Below, in pieces: positions 15,668-24,465 of a stretch of DNA of 64,000 nucleotides. Origin of the DNA: Sulfuritalea sp. (GTDB lineage: Bacteria; Pseudomonadota; Gammaproteobacteria; Burkholderiales; Rhodocyclaceae); assembly GCA_016710465.1 (NCBI GenBank), contig JADJVS010000016.1:868001-932000 (forward strand), written 5' to 3'. The notes under the pieces were generated by a model. That model was not told where the DNA came from, did not search any database, and saw nothing but the letters and a program-made list of their open reading frames with translations. Made by a program: the position numbers and the translations under genes. How positions within the stretch are numbered: the first letter of the stretch is position 1; each line of letters starts with the position of its first letter.

Positions 15668-17887
15668 TCACCCCTGCTGCATCCGGTGCAGCCGCGAGTA
15701 ATGCCCGGCCTCGTGCCCTAGCAACTCGGCGTGGCTGCCCTGCTCGACGATCTGGCCGCGGTCGATGACAATGATGCGGTTGGCGTCGCGCACCGCGCTC
15801 AGACGGTGGGCGATGACGATCACGGTGCGGCCCTGGCAGATGGCCTTCATGTTGTTCTGGATGATGCGTTCCGACTCGTAGTCCAGCGCGCTGGTGGCTT
15901 CGTCAAAGATGAGGATGCGCGGGTTGCCGATCAACGCCCTTGCAATGGCGATGCGCTGGCGCTGGCCGCCCGAAAGCGTGGCGCCGTGCTCGCCGACCAC
16001 GGTGTCGTAGGCTTCGGGCAGTTCGAGGATGAATTCGTGGGCGCCGGCCAGCTTGGCCGCCGCCATCACCGCCTCGATGGGCAGGCCGGGATCGGCCAGC
16101 GCGATGTTGTCGCGGATCGTGCGGTTGAACAGCATGTTCTCCTGCAAGACCACGCCGATCTGCCGGCGCAGGCTGGAGCTGTCGGCCAGCGCCAGATCGA
16201 TGCCGTCGGCCAGCACCCGGCCGCGTTCGGGCACATAGAGACGCTGCGCCAGTTTGGCCAGCGTGCTCTTGCCCGAGCCGGAACGTCCGACGATACCGAT
16301 CACCTCGCCGGGGGCGATGGCGAGGCGGATGCCGCGCAGTACTTCCGGGCCGTCGGGCCGGTAGCGGAAGACCACGTCGTCGAATTCGATCCTGCCGGCC
16401 AGGGGTGGCAGCGCGGTTCCGCTGCGCGCGCCCTGCCCTGCCCCGCCGGAAAGCTCGGTACGCGTGTTGAGGATGTCGCCCAGACGCTGAACCGAGATGC
16501 CGGTCTGCTGGAAGTCGGTCCAGAGCTGGGCCAGGCGCATCACCGGCTGTGCAACACGGCCGGCGAGCATGTTGAAGGCAATGAGCTGGCCGAGGCTGAT
16601 CTGCCCCTCGATCACCAGCCGCGCGCCCAGCCACATGGTGACCAGCGTCACCAGCTTGCCGATCAGCGAAACGCCCTCGTGGGCCAGCGTCGATAGCGTG
16701 GCCGTGCGGAAGCCGGCGGCGACGTAGGCGGCGAGCTGCTTGTCCCAGCGCCGCATCATCTGCGGTTCGACGGCCATGGCCTTGACGGTGTCAATGCCGT
16801 TGATGGCCTCGACCAGGAAGGCCTGGTTCTCGGCGCCGCGGTTGAACTTCTCGTGCAGGCGCGCGCGCAAGAGCGGCGTGATGCCGACCGAAAGCAGCAG
16901 GTAACACGGCAGCGAAAGCACCACCACCAGGGTGAGCCAGCCGCTATAGATCAACATCACGGCGATGAACACCACCGAGAACAGCAGGTCAAGCACCAGG
17001 GTGATGGCGTTGCCGGTGAGGAACTGGCGGATGTTCTCCAGTTCGCGCACGCGCGCCACGGTGTCGCCGACGCGGCGCGCCTGGAAGTAGGCCAGCGGCA
17101 GGTTGAGCAGATGGCGGAACAGCCGCGCGCCGAGCTCGACGTCGATGCGGCTGGTGGTATGGGCGAAGACGTAGCTGCGGATGCCCGAGAGCACTACCTC
17201 GAACACCATCACCACCAGCAGGCCGACGGCGATCACGTCGAGCGTGGTGAGCCCGCGATGCACGAGTACCTTGTCCATCACCACCTGGAAGAACAATGGC
17301 GTGACCAGGGCGAAAATCTGCAGCACGAAGGAGACCAGCAGCACTTCGCCGAGCAGCTTGCGGTACTTGACCACCGCCGGGATGAACCAGGTGAAATCGA
17401 ACTTCGCCAGTTCGCCGGCCAGCGAGGCGCGGGAGGTAAACAGGATCAACTCACCGCTCCAGCGTGCTTCGAACTCGGCCAGCGACAGCACCTGCGGACG
17501 CTCGGCGCGCGGATCCTGGATCAGGACCTTCTGCTCATCGACGCGGGCGAGGATGATGAATCTGCCATCTTTCTCGATAGCGAGGGCGGGCAGCGGGGTT
17601 TGCGCTAGGCGGGCGGTTTGCGTGGCGACCTGTTTGGCCTTGAGGCCAAGCCGCTTCGCGGCGAGCAGGATCTGCGGAACACCAAAAACCTGCCCCGCCT
17701 CGCGGAAGTCATGCGCCAGTTGATTGGCGTCGGCGGCGATATTGTGGAAGCGCGCCAGCATGATCAGGGCGACGAGTCCGGTGTCCCCCAAGGGGACTTC
17801 CTTCGGGGCGTTGAACTGCTGTGGCTTGCCAGTGAGCGGCACGTCTCCGGCCTCGTCGCTCGCGAGATGCAATGTACCGGAACTCAT
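15668..17887 (-). CDS. hlyB: Type I secretion ABC transporter with C39-like domain (HlyB family)
   Basis: 739 residues, the usual HlyB length. The N-terminal 150 residues form a C39-like domain, but the segment that carries the catalytic Cys in true peptidases reads GDTGLVALIMLARF, so it is a non-proteolytic substrate-docking domain as in HlyB. Six membrane helices follow (about 160-460), then an ATPase domain: Walker A GRSGSGKST near residue 533, signature LSGGQRQR, Walker B ILIFDEATSALD and switch His in IAHRLS. It should export the RTX protein by its uncleaved C-terminal signal. It is followed by hicAB on the other strand, so hlyD is either read through about 600 bp antisense to hicAB or has its own promoter. 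Confidence 0.96.
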   Translation of the reverse strand: MSSGTLHLASDEAGDVPLTGKPQQFNAPKEVPLGDTGLVALIMLARFHNIAADANQLAHDFREAGQVFGVPQILLAAKRLGLKAKQVATQTARLAQTPLPALAIEKDGRFIILARVDEQKVLIQDPRAERPQVLSLAEFEARWSGELILFTSRASLAGELAKFDFTWFIPAVVKYRKLLGEVLLVSFVLQIFALVTPLFFQVVMDKVLVHRGLTTLDVIAVGLLVVMVFEVVLSGIRSYVFAHTTSRIDVELGARLFRHLLNLPLAYFQARRVGDTVARVRELENIRQFLTGNAITLVLDLLFSVVFIAVMLIYSGWLTLVVVLSLPCYLLLSVGITPLLRARLHEKFNRGAENQAFLVEAINGIDTVKAMAVEPQMMRRWDKQLAAYVAAGFRTATLSTLAHEGVSLIGKLVTLVTMWLGARLVIEGQISLGQLIAFNMLAGRVAQPVMRLAQLWTDFQQTGISVQRLGDILNTRTELSGGAGQGARSGTALPPLAGRIEFDDVVFRYRPDGPEVLRGIRLAIAPGEVIGIVGRSGSGKSTLAKLAQRLYVPERGRVLADGIDLALADSSSLRRQIGVVLQENMLFNRTIRDNIALADPGLPIEAVMAAAKLAGAHEFILELPEAYDTVVGEHGATLSGGQRQRIAIARALIGNPRILIFDEATSALDYESERIIQNNMKAICQGRTVIVIAHRLSAVRDANRIIVIDRGQIVEQGSHAELLGHEAGHYSRLHRMQQG

Positions 17888-18913
17888 GATTACCCTGTCC
17901 GCTGCCTATTCCATTGAACCAATGGGACCGTACCCCCCATACAGTCCAGGCGAAAAATGACCTTGAGCAAAGCCGAACGGAAGAAGCTGACCAGCTTGCA
18001 GCGCAAGCGCACCGGCGGCAGTAGCGCAGGAGAGGCGCACGCGGCTGATCCTTTTGCTCAATGACGGGGTGTCGCGGAACGCGTTCATGAGTACGGTTGC
18101 GACTCGCGTTTCATCACAACATGGCAAGCGCGCTGAAGCGAGAAGCGGCTGGCGGGAACGTGCGGTCGGCACCCGGGGCGTACGCCGCGCCACGACCCGC
18201 AACGCTCGGAAACGCGGATGCCCGACTACGCGTTCAAGCGCAAACCGAAGGATTGCTCGACGCACTGGAGCAGCCGCAAATTTGGCAACAAAGTTGATGA
18301 TTTCGTTCATGGGCATGCTGCTCGTCTGGATCCATCATGCCCTGAAGCTCCATGGTCTGAACAGACACATGGCCTCCAGCGATCCGCAATTTGTGTTGCA
18401 TTCATTTGTGAAGGTCACGGCGTCCATTTCCAGCATCTTGGAGCGTTACGGCGTTTCATGCGGCAGACACGTGCATTACCGTAGCATCAGCACTTATGCG
18501 ATGCAAGTAGTTTTTCGGCATTGCACTGCATTGGCTATCACGGAGGACATAGCCTGACCAACACGAAACCCAGGCGAGCAACGGCTTGCCCGTCGGGCGC
18601 ACCTTTAAGGCAACAGTATTCCCCGGTGCGAATCAATCCGCGCTTGAAGGAGATGCCTTACGAAACGCTCGGTTTAACGTCAGGCCAACAGTCGGCGCCG
18701 GCAACACTGCGCTCAAGGCCGGCCTTGATGCCGCAAACGCCAATCCGTTGTGCCGCGGCAAAGCGTCGGGACGCTGCTCGCTGCCGCGAAAGACCTCATA
18801 GCCATCGATCGATCTTGAAATCGCTCTCGCATTCGCAAGGCTGTGCTCCTCCAATCTAGGAATCCGAGATCGGCAACTGCCGCTCGTGGTGCAAGCCCAA
18901 GAACAGATTGCGG
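17888..18913. other. About 1 kb without a convincing gene
   Basis: Between the hlyB start and the end of the yejF-like gene. Open frames on both strands (for example minus 17906-18316 and plus 18054-18557) are Arg/Ser-rich and show no domain I recognise. A 35-codon frame at 17958 begins MTLSKAERKKLTSLQRKRTG and could encode a basic micropeptide. The part around 18380-18560 is poorer in GC than its surroundings. No terminal inverted repeats or transposase motifs were seen. It may be decayed DNA plus the hlyB control region. Confidence 0.5.
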
Positions 18914-20935
18914 CTACACAGCCCTGAAGCAGCGCACCACCTGCGTCGCACCGACGCGGGTTTCATCCGGGTAATCGACACGGCAGCCTGCGTCCGCCAG
19001 CGGGCAACGCGGATGGAAGTGGCAGCCAACCGGCGGATTCGCCGCCGAGGGCATGTCGCCGGCGAGTTTCGGCGCGTCACCGCGCACGCCATCGACCCGA
19101 GGCACGGCGGCGAGCAGCGCCCTGGTGTAGGGATGGCGCGGGCGGCGCAGCACCTCTTCGGCCGAGCCGCTCTCGACCACACGCCCGAGGTACATCACCG
19201 CCACATCGTGCGCCAGGTAGTCCACCACGGCGATGTTGTGGGTGATGAACAGGTAGGCCAACTGCAGTTCGCGCTGCAGGTCGGCAAGCAGGTTGAGTAT
19301 CTGTGCCTGCACCGAAACATCCAGCGCCGAAGTTGGCTCGTCGCAGATCAGCACCTTGGGGCTTACCGCCAGGGCACGGGCAATGGCAATGCGCTGGCGC
19401 TGGCCGCCGGAGAACTCGTGCGGATAGCGGTTCGCCATTTCGGCGCGCAGGCCGACTTTTTCCAGCAGCTCGGCGACGCGCCTCGATGCATCGCCATCCG
19501 CCGTGCCCAGCGCGCGCATGCCCTCGGCGATGATTTCGCCGACGCGCAGCCGGGGGTTGAGCGAAGCGAAGGGGTCCTGGAATACCATCTGCATCTTGGC
19601 GCGCAAGGGCCGCAGTTCCGCCGTCGAGCGCGTGGTGATCTCCAGGCCATCAAGCTGCACGCGCCCGGCCGTGGGCCGGATCAGTTGCAGCATGGCCTTG
19701 CCGGCGGTGGTCTTGCCGCAGCCGGATTCGCCGACCAGGGCCAGCGTGCGCCCCGGCAGCAACTGCAGCGAGACGCCGTCGACTGCACGCACGGCGCCCA
19801 CCGCGCGCTGCAGGATGCCGCGACGGATGGGGAAATGCACCTTGAGGTCTTCGACTGCCAGCAGGGGCTTCTCCGCGCCCGAAATCGCCGTATCACCGGC
19901 GCCGACTCCCGCGGCCACCGCAGGCGCGGCGTCGGCCAGGACGCAGCGCACGCGCTGTCCATTGCCGGCATCACGCCAAGGCGGTGGCGCCTTGCCGCAT
20001 TCTTCCCTGGCTTCGCCGCAGCGTTCGACGAAGCGGCAACCGGGGTACAACGTATCGGCCGGCGGCACGCTGCCGGGGATGGTGGCCAGCCGCCCGCCGC
20101 GCCGCTCGGCATCGGGCAGCGCGGCGAACAGGCGCACCGAATAGGGATGCGCCGGACGGGCGAAGAAGGCTTCACGCGTCGCCTCTTCCACCAGTTGCCC
20201 GGCATACATGACACCGATGCGGTCGGCCATGCGCGCCACCACGCCGAGGTCATGCGTGATCAGCAACAGCGCCATGCCCTGGCTGCGCCGCAGCTCGTCG
20301 AGCAGGTCCAGCACCTGGGCCTGGATGGTGACGTCGAGCGCCGTGGTCGGCTCGTCGGCGATCAGCAGGCGCGGCGCGCCGGCGAGGGCGATGGCGATCA
20401 TCACCCGCTGGCGCAGTCCGCCGGAAAGCTGGAAGGGGAATTCGTCCAGCCGCCGTTTGGCATCGGGAATGCCGACCTGGTCGAGCAGTTCCTCGGCGCG
20501 TTGGCGCGCCTGCTCTCCGCGCAGCGCGGAATGCAGTTCCAGCGCCTCGACGATCTGGCGGCCGACGGTGAGCACCGGGTTGAGGCTGGTCGCCGGCTCC
20601 TGGAAGATCATGCCGACCTGGCCGCCGCGATACTCGCGCATGCTGGCCTCGGGCAGGGCCAGCAGCTCGCGGCCGGCAAAGCTGACGGTGCCGCTGGTGG
20701 CGCGCGCGCCGGGTGGCAGCAAGCGCATCAGGCCCAGCGCCGTCATCGACTTGCCGCAGCCCGATTCGCCGAGCAGCGCATAGCATTCACCGGCGGCGAT
20801 GTCGAAGCTGATGCCGTCGACCGGTCGTGAGGCCCCAATGCGTATCGCCAGATCTTGCACCGCAATCACCGCCCTTCCCCCTCCTCCCTTCCCCCTTCCC
20901 GCCCACCCCTCCCCCCTTCCCGCGAAGCCGTTCAT
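18914..20935 (-). CDS. yejF: Peptide/microcin-type ABC importer, fused double ATPase (YejF-like)
   Basis: Two ABC domains in one chain, as in YejF and fused DppD-DppF proteins. Domain 1 has Walker A GESGCGKSM, signature LSGGLRQR and Walker B LLIADEPTTALD; domain 2 has GESGCGKTT, FSGGQRQR and VLICDEPTSALD. The oligopeptide-family C-terminal extension with GCRFVERC and GCHFHPRCPL follows each half. The ATG at 20935 overlaps the yejE stop (ATGA), but the first 20 codons are a low-complexity Gly/Arg run from a purine tract; a GTG at 20869 (VIAVQDLAIRIG) just after that tract is a serious alternative start. It powers uptake through the YejB/YejE pore; the substrate class is peptides or peptide-like compounds. 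Confidence 0.92.
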   Translation of the reverse strand: MNGFAGRGEGWAGRGKGGGGRAVIAVQDLAIRIGASRPVDGISFDIAAGECYALLGESGCGKSMTALGLMRLLPPGARATSGTVSFAGRELLALPEASMREYRGGQVGMIFQEPATSLNPVLTVGRQIVEALELHSALRGEQARQRAEELLDQVGIPDAKRRLDEFPFQLSGGLRQRVMIAIALAGAPRLLIADEPTTALDVTIQAQVLDLLDELRRSQGMALLLITHDLGVVARMADRIGVMYAGQLVEEATREAFFARPAHPYSVRLFAALPDAERRGGRLATIPGSVPPADTLYPGCRFVERCGEAREECGKAPPPWRDAGNGQRVRCVLADAAPAVAAGVGAGDTAISGAEKPLLAVEDLKVHFPIRRGILQRAVGAVRAVDGVSLQLLPGRTLALVGESGCGKTTAGKAMLQLIRPTAGRVQLDGLEITTRSTAELRPLRAKMQMVFQDPFASLNPRLRVGEIIAEGMRALGTADGDASRRVAELLEKVGLRAEMANRYPHEFSGGQRQRIAIARALAVSPKVLICDEPTSALDVSVQAQILNLLADLQRELQLAYLFITHNIAVVDYLAHDVAVMYLGRVVESGSAEEVLRRPRHPYTRALLAAVPRVDGVRGDAPKLAGDMPSAANPPVGCHFHPRCPLADAGCRVDYPDETRVGATQVVRCFRAV

Positions 20936-22278
20936 TTCGCCAGCCTCGGATCGAAGGCATCGCGCACCGCGTCGGCAAACAGGTTGGCGGCGAGCACCAG
21001 GGCGAACATGAAGCCGAAGGCGGCCAGCAGCGACCACCAGACCATGGGCTCGCGCGCCAGTTCCATGCGCGCGGTGTTGATCATGGTGCCGAAGGAGATG
21101 GTGCTCGGATCGACGCCGACCCCGACGTAGGACAGCACGGCCTCGGCCAGCACCAGGCCGGAGAAGTCCATCACCAGCGCGATCAGCACGATGTGCATCA
21201 GGTTGGGCAGGATGTGGCGGCCCATGATGGCGAAGCGGCCGACACCGAAGGCCTGCGCCGCCTGGACGAACTCGAGTTCACGCAGCTTCAGCGTCTCGCC
21301 GCGCAGGAGGCGCGCGACGCCCGTCCAACTGGTCATGCCGAGGATCAGGCACAACGCCAGCAGGCGCGCGTCGGCGCGCTCGGCCGAGGTGGCGAACCAC
21401 TGCGGATGGGTGTCGATGATCACCTGCATCATCAGCACGGCGGCGGCGATCAGCAGCACGCCGGGAATGGAGCTCAGCGTGGTGTAGAGGTACTGGATCA
21501 CATCATCGACCCAGCCGCCGACATAGCCGGCGAGGATGCCCAGCAGCACCGCCAGCGGCAGCATCACCAGCGTGGTCAGGGTGCCGATCAGCAGGCCCGT
21601 GCGTATGCTCTTCAGCGACAGGTAGAGCACGTCCTGGCCCACCTTGTCGGTGCCGAAGACATGGTAGCCGCCGGCCAGCGCCGTCATCGCGCCGCCCAGC
21701 AGCAGGATGGGCAGCAAGGTGAGCAGCACGGCGTCGATGGCCATGCCGTCCGGCCGCCGCAGACGATGCAGCAGGAAGCGCAACAGCCACCAGAGCGCGA
21801 AGCCGAGGGCGGCGCCGAGCAGCACACGCTTGATGATGTCGCTGGCGTGCGCGTCGAGATCGGCACCGAGGTGCGCTCCGCCGTGCTTCAGGCGCGGGAA
21901 GTCGCGGTTCGCCGTGTCGCCGATCGCTTCCTTGGCGTAGAGATGGGTCGCCAGCGGCGCCGAGTAGGTCTTCTCGCCGCGCAGCCGCAGGTCGGAAAGC
22001 AGCGCGTCGAGGGCCGAGTGCACCTCGACCGCATAACGCACCGGCTCGCCGGGCTTCGAATCGAGGCGCGCGCGATAGTGCAGCGAATCGAGCAGGCCGA
22101 TGAGGACAAAGGCCGCCAGCACGGTCGCCGCCGCCATCGCCACGCCATCCCGCAACACCCGGCCCCAGGCCGCGCGCAGGTTGTCCTCGCGTCGCGCCCA
22201 GAGGGTCAGGGCAATGATTGCCGCGATCAGCACGAAGAGCAGCGCGTCGGACCACAGGACAACGAACTGGAAGCTCAC
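20932..22278 (-). CDS. yejE: ABC importer permease, DppC/YejE-like
   Basis: 448 residues, about 100 longer than E. coli YejE. The extra length is an N-terminal part with a first helix (ALLFVLIAAIIALTLWA), a second (AAATVLAAFVLIGLLDSL), a charged roughly 100-residue loop and another helix. The C-terminal 250 residues are a standard binding-protein-dependent permease domain: a GTDKVGQDVLYLSLKS start, an EAA loop around EFVQAAQAFGVGRFAIMGRH, and an ending of FADAVRDAFDPRLAK. Overlaps yejB upstream (4 bp) and yejF downstream (4 bp), so one operon. Confidence 0.92.
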   Translation of the reverse strand: MSFQFVVLWSDALLFVLIAAIIALTLWARREDNLRAAWGRVLRDGVAMAAATVLAAFVLIGLLDSLHYRARLDSKPGEPVRYAVEVHSALDALLSDLRLRGEKTYSAPLATHLYAKEAIGDTANRDFPRLKHGGAHLGADLDAHASDIIKRVLLGAALGFALWWLLRFLLHRLRRPDGMAIDAVLLTLLPILLLGGAMTALAGGYHVFGTDKVGQDVLYLSLKSIRTGLLIGTLTTLVMLPLAVLLGILAGYVGGWVDDVIQYLYTTLSSIPGVLLIAAAVLMMQVIIDTHPQWFATSAERADARLLALCLILGMTSWTGVARLLRGETLKLRELEFVQAAQAFGVGRFAIMGRHILPNLMHIVLIALVMDFSGLVLAEAVLSYVGVGVDPSTISFGTMINTARMELAREPMVWWSLLAAFGFMFALVLAANLFADAVRDAFDPRLAK

Positions 22279-23252
22279 TGCAACCTCACCCGCGGATCGG
22301 CGATGGTGTAGGAGATGTCGGTTGCCAGCAGGCCGACGATGTAGAGCACCGAGCCGATGAAGACCATCGAGCGCACCACGGCGAAGTCCTGGGCATTGAT
22401 GGCATCGATGGTGTAGCTGCCCAGGCCCGGGATACCGAAGAAGGACTCGATTAACAGGCTGCCCATGAACAGGCTAGGAATCACCACCACCACGCCGGTG
22501 AGAATGGGGATGAGGGCGTTCCTCAGCACGTGGCGGAACAGCACGACGCGTTCAGGCAGGCCCTTGGCGCGCGCAGTACGCACATAGTCACGGCTGATCT
22601 CCTCAAGAAAAATGGTACGGTACCAACGAGTTGACGAACCGATACCTGAGACAACGTTAACCAGTACGGGCAGGATAAGGAACTTGGCCGCATCCAGCCC
22701 AGCGCCATAGCCCGAGATCGGCACCAGGTGCCAGACCTTGGACACCAGCCACTGGCCGCCGATGATGTAGAACAGGCCGGAGATCGACATCATCGCCACG
22801 CACAGCACCACGCCGGCGAAATCCAGCGCCGTGGCGCGGAAGAAGACCAGCAGCAGGGCGAAGGAAATCGCCACGAAGAGGCCGAGGATGAAGGTCGGCA
22901 CCGCGATGGCGAGGCTGGGCCCCATGCGCGAAGTGATCTCGCGCGCAATGTCGCGGCCATCGTCGGCGCGGCCGAAATCGCCGACGAACATGCGCACCGA
23001 CTTGCTGAAGAGGATGGTGTCGGTCACAGCCGCGCTGCCCGCGGCCTTGGCATTCCACAGCAAGGGCTTGTCGTAGCCGCGCTCGGCCTTCCACTTCTCG
23101 ATCGCCTCGGGCGTCACGCGCTTGACGCCGAGCTGCATGCGCGCCATGTCGTCCGGCGTATTGACGACGAAGAACAGGGCGAAGGTGAGCAGATTCACCC
23201 CGATCAGGATCGGGATCGCGTACAGCAGGCGGCGGACGATGTAGGCGAGCAT
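22275..23252 (-). CDS. yejB: ABC importer permease, DppB/YejB-like
   Basis: 325 residues. MLAYIVRRLLYAIPILIGVN is the classic DppB-type first helix. The long periplasmic loop after it (LGVKRVTPEAIEKWKAERGY) is typical of YejB rather than DppB. The EAA motif reads DYVRTARAKGLPERVVLFRH, followed by LRNALIPILTGV and the family ending YTIADPRVRLQ. It pairs with YejE and YejF. No periplasmic binding-protein gene accompanies the three, so the cognate YejA-like protein must be elsewhere or missing. Confidence 0.93.
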   Translation of the reverse strand: MLAYIVRRLLYAIPILIGVNLLTFALFFVVNTPDDMARMQLGVKRVTPEAIEKWKAERGYDKPLLWNAKAAGSAAVTDTILFSKSVRMFVGDFGRADDGRDIAREITSRMGPSLAIAVPTFILGLFVAISFALLLVFFRATALDFAGVVLCVAMMSISGLFYIIGGQWLVSKVWHLVPISGYGAGLDAAKFLILPVLVNVVSGIGSSTRWYRTIFLEEISRDYVRTARAKGLPERVVLFRHVLRNALIPILTGVVVVIPSLFMGSLLIESFFGIPGLGSYTIDAINAQDFAVVRSMVFIGSVLYIVGLLATDISYTIADPRVRLQ

Positions 23253-23261
23253 CGCTGGCGA

Positions 23262-24293
23262 TTATCGCGCCACGGGCAATTCACGCCCGAACAGCATGGC
23301 GAAAAATTCGCCGCGCATGGCCGGCGTGAACTCGTGGCGGCTGACGAACTCGGTGGCCGCGCCGGGCCCACCCCATTGCAGGCCCCAGATCGGCGCGATC
23401 CGCGTTGGCAGCATGGCGTAGCGCGCATCGCCGACGAAGCCGGGCTGGCGCCGGTCCTCCACCGCGAAGCCGTCGGAGAAGGCGCGGAAGCGTTCGATGT
23501 CGGCGAGCCGCCGCGCGTCGCCGGCAGCGATGCGCCGCGCGGTATCCGCCGCAAGCAAGGGCAGCGATTCACCCGCATAGTGGCGCGGCGCAGTGCCAAG
23601 ATGAAAGGCATCGGCCTGAACCCGTCCGTCATGGATGTAGAGCCCGCGCCAAAGCACGAGGTTGGCCAGCGTCGGTTTGACCGAGACTTGCGTCGGCTGG
23701 TGGCCGCGCGCCCGCGCGAGTTCGAGTAGCGCCTGTTCGGCCCGTTGATGCTGGACTGCGCTGAGTCCGAGGTAGGCGGCGCCGAGGACGAAGCCCCAGG
23801 CCACGGCGCGCGAACCATCGCGGCGCAGGAACAGATACAGCGGCACCGCCAGCAGCAGGGTGAATGTCGGGTCGAACACCGCGACCAGGTTCCACGCCGC
23901 CGGCTCGCGCGAAACCGGCAGCCAGAGGTGGGTGCCGTAGCTGGTGCAGGCATCGAGCAGCGGATGGACGAAATAGCCGAGCAGGCAGGACAGATACAGC
24001 AGGCCAAAGCCGAGTCGACGGCGCAGCAGCGGCCACAGCAGGCCGGCGACGACCAGGGCGCCGAGCGGCGCGAAGGCCAGCGCGTGGGTGAAATGGCGAT
24101 GGTAATCGAGCACCAGCAGCGCATCCTCGCCGCTCTGGATGAAGGCGTCGATATCGGGCGCGAGGCCGGCGACGGCGCCGGCCATGGCGGCAAATCGCCG
24201 TCTCCTCAGCGCCGACTCTTGCCGCAGCGGCCGCAGCGAAGCGGCGCCCGCGGCAAAGCTGGCGCCTAGTACGGCATGGGTTAGTGGGTCCAT
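23262..24293 (-). CDS. YdjM-like (DUF457) membrane-bound metal-dependent hydrolase
   Basis: 343 residues. It begins MDPLTHAVLGASFAAG; histidine/aspartate clusters include LAPDID, YHRHFTHAL and HPLLDACTSYGTH, the metal-ligand pattern of the LexA-regulated inner-membrane YdjM/PF04307 family. Four to five hydrophobic helices lie between residues 70 and 180, with a soluble C-terminal half. It ends 9 bp before yejB, so it may lead the yej operon. Near the N-terminus the segment QESALRRRR is encoded by a copy of the dispersed repeat (24192-24221), apparently inserted in frame. Reaction and substrate are unknown for the family. Confidence 0.85.
   Translation of the reverse strand: MDPLTHAVLGASFAAGAASLRPLRQESALRRRRFAAMAGAVAGLAPDIDAFIQSGEDALLVLDYHRHFTHALAFAPLGALVVAGLLWPLLRRRLGFGLLYLSCLLGYFVHPLLDACTSYGTHLWLPVSREPAAWNLVAVFDPTFTLLLAVPLYLFLRRDGSRAVAWGFVLGAAYLGLSAVQHQRAEQALLELARARGHQPTQVSVKPTLANLVLWRGLYIHDGRVQADAFHLGTAPRHYAGESLPLLAADTARRIAAGDARRLADIERFRAFSDGFAVEDRRQPGFVGDARYAMLPTRIAPIWGLQWGGPGAATEFVSRHEFTPAMRGEFFAMLFGRELPVAR
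24192..24221 (-). repeat. Dispersed ~30-bp repeat, copy inside a coding sequence
   Basis: AAATCGCCGT-N6-CAGCGCCGACTCTTG on the plus strand, the same pattern as 27875-27904. Here it lies within the YdjM-like gene and is translated as part of QESALRRRRF. Confidence 0.65.
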
Positions 24294-24401
24294 GGGCGAA
24301 TGCTAACGTGTCTCGGAGTTTCGGTTCCGTCGGCGTGTCGCGGATTTTGCCCGGCAATCCCTTCGTCTTCCGTCACGCGACCAACGTCCGGTTGCGCGGT
24401 C

Positions 24402-24431
24402 GTGACTTTCCGCACCCGGGGGCCCTACAAT
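24402..24431 (+). promoter_or_regulatory. Putative sigma70 promoter of the cyclase-FHA gene
   Basis: GTGACT (24402-24407) and TACAAT (24426-24431) with an 18-bp spacer, 34 bp upstream of the ATG at 24466. An AGGGAGG ribosome binding site follows at about 24457. Confidence 0.5.
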
Positions 24432-24465
24432 CGCGGCTATCCTGTCCGCCAATCCAGGGAGGCCG

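Noticed and set aside
17906..18316. Minus-strand frame of 136 codons
   Set aside because: No recognised domain, Arg/Ala-rich, overlapped by equally long frames on the other strand; kept as unassigned DNA.
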